A stretch of DNA of 64,000 nt, from NCBI RefSeq assembly GCF_009727055.1, contig NC_052354.1, positions 55,619,373-55,683,372 of the forward strand, written 5' to 3'. Below the pieces are notes generated by a model that saw only the letters and a list, made by a program, of their open reading frames with translations, made no database searches and was not told the DNA's origin. This document shows, in pieces, positions 46,675 through 57,981 of the stretch (position 1 is its first letter; every line of letters begins with the position of its first letter). Position numbers and translations under genes: made by a program. This DNA is from Benincasa hispida (lineage: Eukaryota > Streptophyta > Magnoliopsida > Cucurbitales > Cucurbitaceae).

Positions 46675-47682
46675 ATATTGGGTTTTATTATATTTCATAA
46701 AATCCTATTAAAAAATATGTTTAATCTTTATAAACTTTTTGTAAATATAATTTATTTAACTGAATTCCCAATATTAAGGATAGAAATTATATTTAAATAA
46801 CACACAACAAAACACATATAAAGTGATTTTAAAATCATATTATATTTAATATTTAATCAAGCTTTGTTGACTAGATAGTGAGTTCTTAACTTATTTTCAG
46901 TCTTTTCCATTAACACTTTGCTCCCTCTTTAGAATTTAATATAGCTTTGGCATTTCAAATTTGAAATGCAAAGCATAATTAAAGAGGTTGTTTTAATTAA
47001 TTAATGAATTGGTCCACTATCTAAACATTGTCTTATTTTTGGCATTTACTTTGGGAATTATTGTCCTAAGTATCATTCCTAAATATATGGGTTTTGGATT
47101 GAAGCAACACCTACACTTTATTTATTTCAAATAAATTTTCTTTTGAGAGTAATTTGTACATTTATGCCTCGGTAGACAAGAGAATCTTACTTATGTGATA
47201 CTATATACATAAATCATGAACAATAATATATTTGGTTGGATTTGTCTCAAATAATTCATAGATATTATAGCTAGGTATACACATTTTGATCAGCTAAAAA
47301 ATTCAAACTCCCACTTTAAATTGTTGTACTTAAAACTTCATGAACATGACAGTCAAATTGAGCATAATTTAGTAAATAACGCATAAGTTATCCTCCCGTC
47401 TAATTGTTGTATAAAAAAATCTTGAGCATAATTTTGTTTCCTGATCATTTAATTAAATAGCAACAATAAATTACATTTATAATCCAACATTTTATATTTT
47501 CTCTTTGAAAGTTACAAATAACAAATCATAATCACAATGGTAGTGATTTTGTAGTTTCTTTTAAAAAGATGTTATATTATGTGTGAACTTACCTCGTTTG
47601 TTGAGAAAATTCTATTTAAAAGGACGAAAAGAAAAGAAAAAATACTATAAGAATGAAGATAATTATTTTAAATGGTAAGATT
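46675..47682. other. AT-rich intergenic DNA
   Basis: No gene seen, and no clear repeat was recognised. Confidence 0.5.
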
Positions 47683-47850
47683 GTTGTAAATATTTTCAAA
47701 TATAGCAAATTATTATATCTATTATTGATAGACAATGATTGACATCATCAACGTCTATCACGGATGTTTATATATGTCTATCATCGATAAACAGTGACAT
47801 TTTGTTTTTCTTCTAACTCATTTTTATTATATTTGAAAACAGTTTTAAAA
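47683..47850. mobile_element. GATAGAC-type foldback MITE, copy 4
   Basis: Left arm TAAATATTTTCAAATATAGC and right arm TTATATTTGAAAACAGTTTT flank CATCAACGTCTATCACGGAT and GTCTATCATCGATAAACAGT. Shorter than the other copies. Confidence 0.55.
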
Positions 47851-49059
47851 ATGAGAAAGTTTTTTTTTTTTTTTTGTTAATTTTTTTAATTTATTGAGCT
47901 AATATTTTTCATTCATTAGGTAATAATTCTATAAATCCAACAACACCTTTTAAGAAAACAAGAATTAAAGTTGAGCCATGAAACAAGGAGCACTATGAGA
48001 AAAAAAAAATATGTGGAAAATAATGTAACAATGCCATATTTATTTATCTTTTAATAATAATAATAATAATATGAACAATACAATAAATTATTATATATAT
48101 ATATTGGTAACTATTTGAATAAGCATAGTGACCATATCTTATTATAAAGTAGGAAAAAAAGAGGGGATGAAAAGATAGAAGATTCTTTATATTTAATGCC
48201 TACACCAAAAAGTACCTGGCTATTAAAAAAAAAAAGGTCTACAAAAGCAATAATAATATTTCATTATTTCATATAAGAGAATTATATATTCAAATTTCAA
48301 ACCTTCTTTTTTGCCACTTTTAAAAACCTTCTAGTACAATTTATGACTTTGAAATATTTTTATATATATAATTTTTATCCATTTTGGTGAGCCAGTTACC
48401 GAAATAAAAATCTCATCTTTTGAATTAAAGTCAATACTTTGTGTTTGGTTGGATTTTTTTTTTTAAGTAATGAATCAATTTCCTGTCCAATTTATTGATA
48501 CAATAAAATGTATATGGTTGATTTTTTTTTTTTAACGTTTTAAAATTTATCTTTAACATATATATTGAGCATCATTGTTTACGAGTAAAATATATTAAAA
48601 TTTGAAAGTATTTATTCAATAGTAATCTCTTCTGTACATTTTTTTAATAATATGTGGTGTGAGAGAATTAAATATTTGAGAAGTTGGTATAAGTTTTATG
48701 TCGGTTGAATTATACTCATATTAGCCAATTTCGTATGTAGTTTTAAGTAAATTTGGTTATCCAATTTCTTTAATGTTACTCTTAAAATATATATACTTTT
48801 TGAATCATTTTCCAAATTTAAAAAATTAATTCATTTTTTTATGTTTTTTAGTCAATTATACTGCAAAGTTTTTTTTAACCAAAAATTGAGTGAACAAACT
48901 TAGTAGATATATAATTGAAAACCTAGCAACCTTGACTCATTATGTTATAATTTTTATTATGAAATAAAATAATAATAACAATAAATAATCTAGACAAAAC
49001 TTTTATCTTGTTTTATTTTTTTGAAAGAGGGATATGGGTTGTCCTGGACCAAAAATTTT
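47851..49059. other. AT-rich intergenic DNA
   Basis: No gene seen. Simple repeats include a poly(T) run at 47861-47876, TAA repeats at 48051-48070 and TA runs at 48093-48104. Confidence 0.5.
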
Positions 49060-49470
49060 GAATCTAGAAAAAATGATCATCACATAGGATTAGAGAAGTA
49101 CATGAAATGAGCCAACGGACAAAGAAAGGAAAAGACCGAGAGGCAAAAGGGAATTGGACCAAAAGGCCCAACTTGCCCGCCTTGACCTTAGAGGCTGAGG
49201 TTGAGACGAGCTTCCTTCGACCCTTGAGGGTCCACTTCCCATGGGCCGTAATCTCTACCCCTTATGGCCGACCCGAATCAACTTTTACTAATTCTTTTTA
49301 GGTTTGGAATCCTAAATCCATCACACTATAAGAGGATCATAGGCACACCAAAAGGTAGTTCTTCTACCCTTTTCTAACTTGCTATGTCCCTTTGCTAAAT
49401 ATTGACTTACGCATAGGAGGTTCTATGGCAGGCACCACATTGGTGTTTTCTCTTTTTGTCTTACAAGTTG
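49060..49470 (+). mobile_element. Possible short retrotransposon remnant (TRIM/TR-GAG-like end)
   Basis: The patch is less AT-rich than its surroundings. It ends with TTGACTTACGCATAGGAGGT then TCTATGGCAGGCACC, which resembles the TTGACTTGAGCGTCGGAG-type end I recall from short non-autonomous plant LTR elements. No paired LTR was found. The open frame at 49107-49301 shows no domain. Confidence 0.3.
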
Positions 49471-50504
49471 TTTTTTTTCCTAAACTTATAAATTCATTAT
49501 CAAAGGCACGTAAAAGTCAGGTACATTTCCTCGTCCGAATTTTGTCATCAATAAAACCTTTAAATAATATTTCTTCAAAAATAATAATAATAATAAATTT
49601 TTGTGTTCTTTTAGAAAAATACTAGGGCTTTCTTAGACAAATAATGTAGGCAAGAAAGTTTTTATTGAAAAGAATATGAAATAATATTTAATAAAATAAA
49701 ATAAAAATTTTTATTTGTAAGATAGTTTGATGATTAAAGTATGGATACAATTCTTAGAGATGAAAATGAAATATTCAAATTTCTACTCTATAATTGATAT
49801 ATTCTAAAAGTAAGACTAGTCATGAAAATAGAGTTAAAAACAAATACACAAATCTGCATTCGGTAAATTTTTATTATATTAAAGTAGAAAAAGTTCCTAT
49901 TTACAAAGACAATAAAAAAAACAAAAAAACAAAAACAAAACAAGGAAGCAACAAAAAGAAAATATTTTTAATATACAAAAAAGAGAAAGTGGGGGAAAAA
50001 AATAGCTTTTACTTCATCATTGAAATTAGGTTCCCTTTTTGTTTCTTTCATGCAATCCTCCATTGCTCCCTTCAACGTCAACATATACAACTTTTCATAG
50101 CCTCTTCTTCGTCTTTCATTTCTAAACTCTCTCTCATCTCAAATCTTTTTTTCTAAAATTTGGTTGATTTTAATTTTTTTTACGAAGGAAGTTGCAAATA
50201 TAGCAATCAAGTCTAAAATATTAGTATTTAGCAGGTATAACATTAAAAAAAAATTATTAAAATATTTGATTTTATATTTTGACATATGTTTCAATGAATA
50301 TGAAAAACTAAAAAAAAATGTTAGATAATAAATATAATTTTAAAGGGCAATACTCATATGCATCATCTTTAAGCACCCATCTTTCATCACACATACAAAC
50401 AATGAATTAAAATATTTCAAAAATGAAGTAAAAAAGTTTGTCAATGTGATAAATTATGATTGGATGCTCGAAAATAGGTACAACTCAAATATGCATTGAG
50501 TCAA
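49471..50504. other. AT-rich intergenic DNA
   Basis: No gene seen. The open frame at 49794-50156 is Lys/Phe/Ser-rich with no recognisable domain and is unlikely to be real. Confidence 0.45.
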
Positions 50505-50840
50505 CTTATTTACAAGTATAACAAAATGTCAATGTCTATCAATGTATATCAGGAAAGGAAGTTGTTTCAGTCAAACTGGGCTAAATAAAATTATGAAAGA
50601 TTTCGTTACAATCAAATATAAAATATAGTAATACAATGATTTCTAAATTGAGAATCCCAGTACAGTTTTTCATTTAAGTATCTTGTATGATATTGTTGCC
50701 CTAGCCATCACATTTTCGTTCTCACTCTTTTATTAATTCAATTTGAACCCGGCGCCGAGTCCACTGATAGAGAGTGATATTTTCCTATATTTAAAATTAA
50801 AGTTATCTTCAACGGTTTTATCATTTAAACCAATTACTCG
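50505..50840. mobile_element. GATAGAC-type MITE copy 5, probably interrupted
   Basis: 50510-50565 has TAACAAAATGTCAATGTCTA and TCAATGTATATCAG, a left half. 50760-50835 has CCACTGATAGAGAGTGATAT and TTTCCTATATTTAAAATTAA, a right half. About 190 bp of unrelated sequence lies between them. Confidence 0.35.
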
Positions 50841-50929
50841 ATCTACATAATTACTTTTCCCTTTTTTTACAAAAAAAAAAAAAGAAAAAGAAAAAAAAAT
50901 AACTTAAAACTAAAAAGTATGATTATCAA

Positions 50930-51350
50930 GCTCACTCACAATCTCTCTCCCCCTCATTTTTGAAATTCTTCAAAAGCTAAACTCTCTCTCTCTCCCTCTC
51001 TTTCCATCTTCAAAAGCTAATAAGATCATTCTTTTCTCTCATTTTTATCTTCTTCAAAAGCTAAAAAGCTCTCTATCTCTGTCTCTCTCTTTTTTTTTTT
51101 TCTTCTACTTCAAAAGCTAAAACCTTTCTCTATCTTTCTCATTTTCTTCTTCTACAAAACCTAAAAGCTAAAATTTGTCACATTTTGTTCTTCTACAAAA
51201 CCTAAAACGCTAAAATCTCTTTCATTTTCTTCTTCTTCTTCGAAAACAAAATAGTAAATTCTATCTCTCTATCTCATTTTCTTCTACTTATTCAAAAGCT
51301 AAAATCTTTCTCTATCTTTTAAGCCAAAGTTACTACCTTTTTTGTTGCCA
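50930..51350 (+). promoter_or_regulatory. CT-rich degenerate tandem repeat upstream of the OVATE gene
   Basis: About eight degenerate units of 40-56 bp, each with CAAAAGCTAA or a variant followed by TCTCTCTATCTCTCATTTTC-like pyrimidine sequence. Units begin near 50971, 51011, 51055, 51111, 51154, 51195, 51241 and 51292. It ends directly before the start codon, so it probably forms the 5' UTR and core promoter. Pyrimidine tracts are common near plant transcription starts, but this multi-unit form is unusual. Its function here is inference. Confidence 0.6.
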
Positions 51351-52031
51351 ATGGAAAAAAGATTCAAACTAAGATTCTCACGCATATTCCAATCTTCATT
51401 CTTCTCTTGTCGCTCCAAAAAAAATTCCGACTTCCTCGTTACACACAAACCCATTTCCAATTCCTTAATTTCTCCAAAACCCCCTCAATTTTCCTCTAAT
51501 TACACTCCCAAATTATTTCCACCCCCACCTTCCACCTCTCCCATTATCAAATCCCCACCTCTTTCCCACCTCAACGACTGTTTATCTCGCCACAGAAACA
51601 AATCCAAAATCAACAGAAAAAAATTTAAAACTCCCTCTCGGCCTGCAGGGGCGCCGGCGCCGGAGGGCTTCGGCAGCGCGTGGTGGTACGGTTGCAATGA
51701 CGAAACAGAGGATGAAACAGAGACTCTGTTTTCTTCCAGGAGTTTAACGTCCGATTCCTCCGTTTCACGCCGCCGCCGTCGACGGAGACATGGTCACCGG
51801 AGACCGGAGAGGAAAGTTAGAGATGGGTTCTTTGCGGTGGTGAAAAATTCGTCGGATCCTTACAAGGATTTTAAGGCGTCGATGGCGGAAATGGTGGTTG
51901 AGAAGAAGATTTTTGGAGGGAAAGAATTGGAAGAGCTTTTACAATGCTTTATTTCCCTCAATTCTCGTCATTATCATAAAGTGATTTTTGAAGTTTATTC
52001 GGAGATTAAAGAAGCTCTCTTTTTTATCTGA
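51351..52031 (+). CDS. OVATE family protein (transcriptional repressor)
   Basis: A single-exon gene of 226 residues. The N-terminus MEKRFKLRFSRIFQSSFFSC is the basic/aromatic start seen in OFP7/OFP8-like members. A proline/serine-rich middle (residues 40-105), an acidic stretch EDETET (119-124) and an arginine-rich run SRRRRRRRHGHRRPERK (139-155), a likely nuclear signal, follow. The OVATE domain spans about 161-224: DPYKDFKASMAEMVVEKKIF, LEELLQCFISLNSRHYH and FEVYSEIKEALF. Family members act in the nucleus as repressors with TALE homeodomain partners and influence organ shape and secondary growth; the exact target here is unknown. The ATG at 51351 was chosen because the upstream in-frame codons begin with TTG. 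The length suits the family. It is more GC-rich than its surroundings and has no disruption. Confidence 0.93.
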   Translation: MEKRFKLRFSRIFQSSFFSCRSKKNSDFLVTHKPISNSLISPKPPQFSSNYTPKLFPPPPSTSPIIKSPPLSHLNDCLSRHRNKSKINRKKFKTPSRPAGAPAPEGFGSAWWYGCNDETEDETETLFSSRSLTSDSSVSRRRRRRRHGHRRPERKVRDGFFAVVKNSSDPYKDFKASMAEMVVEKKIFGGKELEELLQCFISLNSRHYHKVIFEVYSEIKEALFFI

Positions 52032-54480
52032 TTTTTAGGATTTTTAGGCTTTGCGAAATTAGTTTAGAGGTTGCTATGTAAACCGTTTAATGAATCTATG
52101 GGATATTTTCTTGTCTCTCTTTATTCAACAATTACGAACGGAACGAATAGTCCATGTCAAAATAGTAACGTGTGTTTTATCTACTAAATTATATTCAAAT
52201 TATCTTTTTAGTTCAACAGTCATAAATAAAGATCGAACCATCGATAGTCAAAATAGTAACCGACATTTTATCCATAAAACTATGCTTGAATTATCTGCGT
52301 CTAACTATTATTAAAAATAAATAAAAAAAAAAAAAGAATATGAATCACATTCTTGTTAGAAAGTAATCAATTGCTAAAGTGGGTTTACTTAAACGATAAT
52401 TGATATGGCATTTCTCTCTTAAAGGTTTAAGGTTTAATGTCTCATCCCAGATATTATTTATACTTAAAAAAAATAGCAATAATCAACTGATTCAATGTCA
52501 AAACGATAATTGGTGTCTTATCTAATAAACTATACTTTAATTATTTTTTTCCTTTTCTTTTTCTAATTCAACAATTGTGAGTAAGAATTAATCCATCGAT
52601 CGTCATATAACTGGTATTCTATCTACTAAACTAACTTGCATTAGTTACATCTCATTATTATTAAAAGTGGGAAATTTCGAAAAAGTATCACATTTTTATT
52701 AGAAAAGCAACTAATTGATTTTTTTTTTTTTTGTCCCTTTTTTCACTTTAAGATCTCGTTCTTGCTTTTGGCCTTGCTTTTTGAGTGCATTGCATTATTC
52801 TTTTTAGGTTGATGTTGGGATAAAAGTAGGATCTTTTTGTAAGTGTATTTTTTTAAAAAAAAATTTAAATTTTACCTTTATTTTTTGTTCCAGTTTGTGA
52901 ACAGCTTTTTTGACTTGTTTGAATTTTCAAGTTTATAGATTACAACTCTTGTTCCCCTTTTTTAACCATAAAATTAGATGTCATATAATGAATTGCAAAA
53001 TATATATTCATGTATTTATTTATCATTTTTACATAAGTATTTAGGGAGTTCACTAAACCACCAACAAAATAAAAATACTAGAACTGGATTTTTATTAAAA
53101 TTATTGAGTTTTGTAAGATTGGCTTAATATTCAATTATGCAGATTGAGCCTGAGTCGATATTAGTTAGCTTGTCTTCCTTCCTTTGAGTTTAGAGGTCAA
53201 ATGTTCATGTTCTCACTTGTTATACTCAAAACAAGTTATGTTTATATATTTTATCGGATTTAATTTTGTGCAATGTTTTTTTTATTTGAACTTGAGTTTT
53301 TTATTATATTATTTTTTATAATTCAACAATGGTACGAATGGGAAATCAAATCCTCAACTTTTAAAATTGTAATTAATGTCTTATCCACGAGTTATACTTG
53401 GATTGACAATCCAAAATATATCCCTTAATTCAACTCATCCCGTGAATGTTCAATATACGAGAAATATAATACAAATTTTACAAGAAGGGTGGGAGGGATA
53501 ATATTATGAGCAAATAAGGATAAGAATATGATGTGAATGCAATAGAATCTGAGCAAATAGGCCAAAGAAGGCCAAAAGGGGTTTGTTTTATAGTTGAGAA
53601 GAGGTTGTTTATGTCTTGACAAAAGAGATTGACAAGTCAGTTTCAATGGAGAAAGAGAAATTCAAATGGCACAATGGAATGTTACCTTATTGCTCTCTCT
53701 GCTTATGAAACAATGTGAAACCCAAAGTCCTTACCTTTGTTCCCATAGAAAAAGAAAAAGGAAAATAAATAAATAAATAAATAAATAAAGCTCCATTTGA
53801 ATGGCTTAAAGATAAAAACAAAACTCATTGTATTTCAAAATGTTAAAATTCCATTTTGATATTTGAACTTTATAGCATATTTTCGTACATTTTTCAGATA
53901 TTATTATATAGTATTTCTTATATGCTATAAACATGTGTTGTACGTATAATGTTCTAGATGAATCATATGTATTGTGTACTTATATTAGTTCAAAAAATAG
54001 ATAGTCTAAAAAGTATATATTATATCAAATATGAAAATCTAACATCACTCGTCAAAAATATGATCTCATGGAAACTCAATAACTAAAACAAGAAAATATG
54101 AACAGTAAGCTATAAAAGTAAATAACTATTTACTAGAGTAAGAACTTAACTGAATTAGTTAGGTTGATTTGATTCATTGGTGTCGATAATTGTGCCTATG
54201 AGACTTGATGTTAAAAACAAAACCACACATTTTCAAATAAATGAGAGAAAAAAAAAAACCAAACTGAGATAATTGACTCACTTTGGTTGATTTTGACTTA
54301 TAAATTTTATCACTCGTTTTCTAAAACTCCTTTTTTTAAATGCTTTTCTTTGTACAACAAGGAGAAGTATGGGAAGTTTAAACATTTGACTTTAAAAAAA
54401 TAAATATATGTTAATTATGGTCATGTTATGTTCACTTCTACCTTCTTTTTTGAGTTCAATGACTGTAAGATGAAACTAGA
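52032..54480. other. 3' flank of the OVATE gene and dispersed short repeats
   Basis: No second gene seen. AATAAA-like signals occur at about 52222 and 52315. Phrases built on CAACAATT...GAACCATCGATAGTCAAAA then TTTTATCTACTAAACTATAC recur near 52125-52300, 52490-52545, 52567-52640, 53325-53400 and 54455-54530: a degenerate dispersed repeat with a ~100-bp unit. An AAAT run lies at about 53765-53789. Confidence 0.5.
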
Positions 54481-55960
54481 TATTTAACTTTAAAAATAGT
54501 AATAGATGTCTTATCCACGTGACTACGGTCGAATTGAAATTCTTATTAGTAAAAAAGAGAGAGAGAGTAAAACAGAGAATGTGTGTTGTTTGTGGCTTTT
54601 GCCTTTTGAAGCCATCTCTGTTTCTGAAGAATTGGCTTTGCTTCTTTTAACCGTCAGAATTTTTTGGATTTTCGAGCCCAATTTTCTTTTTTCTTTTTTT
54701 TTTGATATTTGTCCCTTTCGATAAGACAGCCCCAAAACTCCAATCTGGATATTATTGGGCCTTTAATTCTTCAGAAACAAAACAAAAGCATGGGCCTGGC
54801 CTTTTTGCAGTTTATTGGGTCGGCCCATATTTATCGTTTTCGATGATGACAAGTTATAATTAATCTCCCTCTCTGACGTGGCTGATTTCTATTTGTTGGA
54901 TTGGGAAATGTCCAATGGGAACTGTCACTGTCCGTTAGATAGGTACTGCCTCATGCTGATCAAAAAGGTTTTCAGTCCTTTTCTGCCCCAATAAAAATGT
55001 ATTTCTATATATTTTTTTTCTTTCTTTCAACTTTTTTTTTTTTGTTAATTTAATTGTCAGGATGGCTAAGGATGTGAAGGATTGGTAGCATTATGTAACC
55101 TACCATGAAATTTGTCCGATAGAGCTCTATTGGACAGACGATTTTGTTTCAAATAAGAGAAGTTGGCCTAAATACGAGCAAACTCTAGATGAAGATAGAG
55201 AGAGAGATGGAATTTTTTACTATTTGAGAGGAAGTTCGATAAAATTTTGTTTGAGGAGATGTGATCAAAGTCTCACATTAGTTAGATAAAGAGATAATTA
55301 GTATAAAGGCAAAGGGTAACATCTCCACTGATATGAGGTCTTTGATTATTGGACGTACGTCCAAAGGTTTATATTGATTAGATAGAGAAGATCAAAGATA
55401 TATAAATGAGAGTAGATAGATCCAAAATTTAAAACATATGAAAACCAAATGTTAAATATTAAATATAATTATATGTATATACACACAATACATACATACT
55501 TAGGCACATACTTATATAATTTTTCTAGTTTTCAAAACTTGGTTTAACTTTTAAAATATTTGTATAAAGTAGATTACAAAACATAGCTATTTCCCTGCAT
55601 CCTATTTTCATTATTGGGCCTCATTTTTATTTTCTTGGAAGCGCAACTATGGCCCGGCCCATAAACCAGATTTTAAATGCACAGGCACAAACATTTAGCA
55701 TGCCAAGTTTCTTGCTTTATTTTTCAGAACTTAAAATACAAATATTTTTATGACATCGGTGTATTGGTTTTGAAAGTGCTTAAAAATTTTGAAATTGTGC
55801 TCGTCATCTTTCACTAAGTTTTTTGAAAACGAAATAACAAAACAATAAAATTAGGGAAAATTACAATGGGTATTGTAGCAATTTTAGAATAGAATTTTTC
55901 AAACATGTCTTTCATATTTGAGATTTTGCAGATATGGAAAAATCTTAAATTCTGAAATTT
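54481..55960. other. Intergenic DNA with two clusters of GGCCCA motifs
   Basis: TGGGCC/GGCCCA motifs (site II-like, bound by TCP factors in many plant housekeeping promoters) occur at about 54757, 54792 and 54822, and again at about 55615 and 55650-55662. No coding sequence adjoins either cluster. A MITE-type fragment (GAAAACCAAATG...TTTTCAAAACTTGG) lies at about 55434-55585. Confidence 0.35.
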
Positions 55961-56170
55961 TGTTCTTTATTCCAGCGCCGGCGAGGATGCCCACTGAATG
56001 AACCCAGCAGTTTCAATTCTAAATGCCCACCGCCGACAATGGACACCGAAGCCAGACTCAGAACACCGTGGCTGGCCAGCTTCACTGTCGACAATGTACC
56101 ATACGAAGGAGAGGCCAAATCCACCAACAAGAAGCACCGCTTATTGCTTAGGGTTTCGTTCGCCACTTCC
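55961..56170. other. GC-richer open patch, possible exon remnant
   Basis: About 200 bp open on both strands, clearly less AT-rich than its flanks. Minus-strand reading starts MANETLSNKRCFLLVDLASP. Plus-strand reading includes MDTEARLRTPWLASFTVDNV. I recognise no family in either. It could be a first-exon remnant or captured gene fragment. Confidence 0.25.
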
Positions 56171-56471
56171 TTTTTTTTAAAATATATATATTTTCTATAC
56201 CATTTTATCAGGTGTTATTTTTATGGCATTTGAAATGTTATTCTTTTTTTTGTTATTATTATTGAAAAGTAACTTGTCTATCTGCTTCAGAAAATAAGGT
56301 ACAAAACATGAGGTTATTATGGTACGAGTTATTTATATAATTAATTTGATATAAATTTATAATTCACTTCCTTAATCATCTTGTTGGACTAAAGATATTG
56401 AGATCCTAATTGACCTATCTTTTACATTCATCCTTGAGAGAAAGGTACTAAGCTTAAGATCATTGATTATG

Positions 56472-56627
56472 TATTGATGCATATTGACATGTTGAGCGGT
56501 ATCAATTGTACATCACTTGTGTATCAAATGTATCAAGAGATATAAAGTATGTATCAAATGTATCAAGAGATATAAAGTGTGTATCAAGTGTTTTGGGTGT
56601 ATCGAGCGATATCAAGTGTGTATCAAG
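56472..56627. repeat. Tandem GTATCAA repeat, left part
   Basis: Units of about 32 bp such as GTATCAAATGTATCAAGAGA, then TATAAAGT, repeat two to three times and decay into GTGTATCGAGCGATATCAAG. The same motif resumes at 57650, across the inserted element at 56628-57649. Confidence 0.75.
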
Positions 56628-57649
56628 CACCGACGGAGCCACGTAGGGACCAAGGAGGCACGTGTCCCCTCGACTTATCGTATTTTGCATTTTGAATATA
56701 AAATTTAAGATATATATATATACTAGATAAGGGCATGGGTTCGATTCCTCCTTGTGCATTTTAATTTATAATTTATTTTAAAATCAAAATTGGGTGTTGT
56801 TACACATTGTTGTAGTACTTGCTTAAAAAAGGAAATTAGTATTAAAAACCTTTTTTTCTAAAAAAAAGACAATAATAAAAAATAAATTTAGTTTTTCTAA
56901 AATAACAAACTCTTAACTTACATTTTCTAGTTGTTGCCTACACAAAATTTTAAAAGAAAAAAATCAACAGCAATTTATTTTGATCATATATATTTTTTTC
57001 AACATAAAATTTCAGTCTTAAATCTCGGCAACATTCTATAGGGAAAATATTGTTAACTTTTTTCCCTAATTTTTATTTTGTATTACTCAGTATATATTTT
57101 CTTTAATTAATTTCAGAGTTAAGCTACAAGATAATTTTCTCGTTTCTTGTCAAAATATAAGTATCATACCATTCACAAGTAAGTTTCAAATTTTTCTCAA
57201 TCTTTTTAACTTACATACTTTTAAATCTATATAATAAATCATAATATTTTTATTGATAATACTTTTGAAGGGTCTACATCAATATAAAGAGATATTTCTT
57301 TTAAAATAACAATAAAAACCACATAGTCATCATTTTCAAAAAGAAAACATATCTCTGATTCTGATTAGGAGAACTACCTGCAAATATTGGTCTAAGAACT
57401 AAAATTTCTAAATATAATGATAATATTTAAGATAAAGTTTGTAGAGCATATTTACAATAATGTCCTTACCAACCTCCTAATTATATTTTTAATTCAAGAA
57501 ATTTGGATCGATTTCAAAACATGAAAACTCGTAGAGGCAGTTGTAACATGTATCAAATTAGTTAATTTTATGGAGCTATGAATATTCTTTTTATATATTT
57601 TTTTTAATTACATAATGCCCCCTATACAAAATTTTTGGTTGCGCCATTG
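56628..57649. mobile_element. hAT-like non-autonomous element with perfect 8-bp duplication
   Basis: 1022 bp starting CACCGACGGAGCCACG and ending GGTTGCGCCATTG. The reverse complement of the end (CAATGGCGCAACC) matches the start imperfectly, and both resemble the CAGTGGCGGAGCCA termini of plant hAT elements. GTATCAAG is present on both sides (56620-56627 and 57650-57657). The interior has poly-T and AT-rich non-coding sequence and no transposase. Confidence 0.75.
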
Positions 57650-57725
57650 GTATCAAGTGTATCAAATGTATATGATGTACCAAGTATATCAAATGTATAC
57701 GATGTATCAAGTGTATCGGATGTAT
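57650..57725. repeat. Tandem GTATCAA repeat, right part
   Basis: Continues the pattern of 56472-56627: GTATCAAGTGTATCAAATG, then variants ending GTATCGGATGTATTTGG. Confidence 0.7.
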
Positions 57726-57981
57726 TTGGATTTTTTTACCTTTACCTTTTAAAACCATGGGTTGGACTTTTTTTTTTTTTTTTTTCCTTTTTCTTTTACT
57801 ACTTTTGCACTATTTTGCAAAAATAAAAGGTTTGGGTTACAGGCTTAATATTAGTAACTTCTTTTGCCATTTTTGCAACTAGAGGTTGAATGGGTTGTTC
57901 ATAGGTTTAATATTAAAAGAATTGAAAATAAATAAAAATTAAGACGAAAAAAAAACAGATAGTTACCAAATGGGCCATAAA
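57726..57981. other. Intergenic DNA
   Basis: No gene seen. Poly(T) at about 57770-57785 and a GTTACCAAATGGGCC fragment of the MITE family at 57962-57976. Confidence 0.45.

Noticed and set aside
49794..50156. 120-residue open frame
   Set aside because: Lys/Phe/Ser-rich low complexity without recognisable family or promoter.
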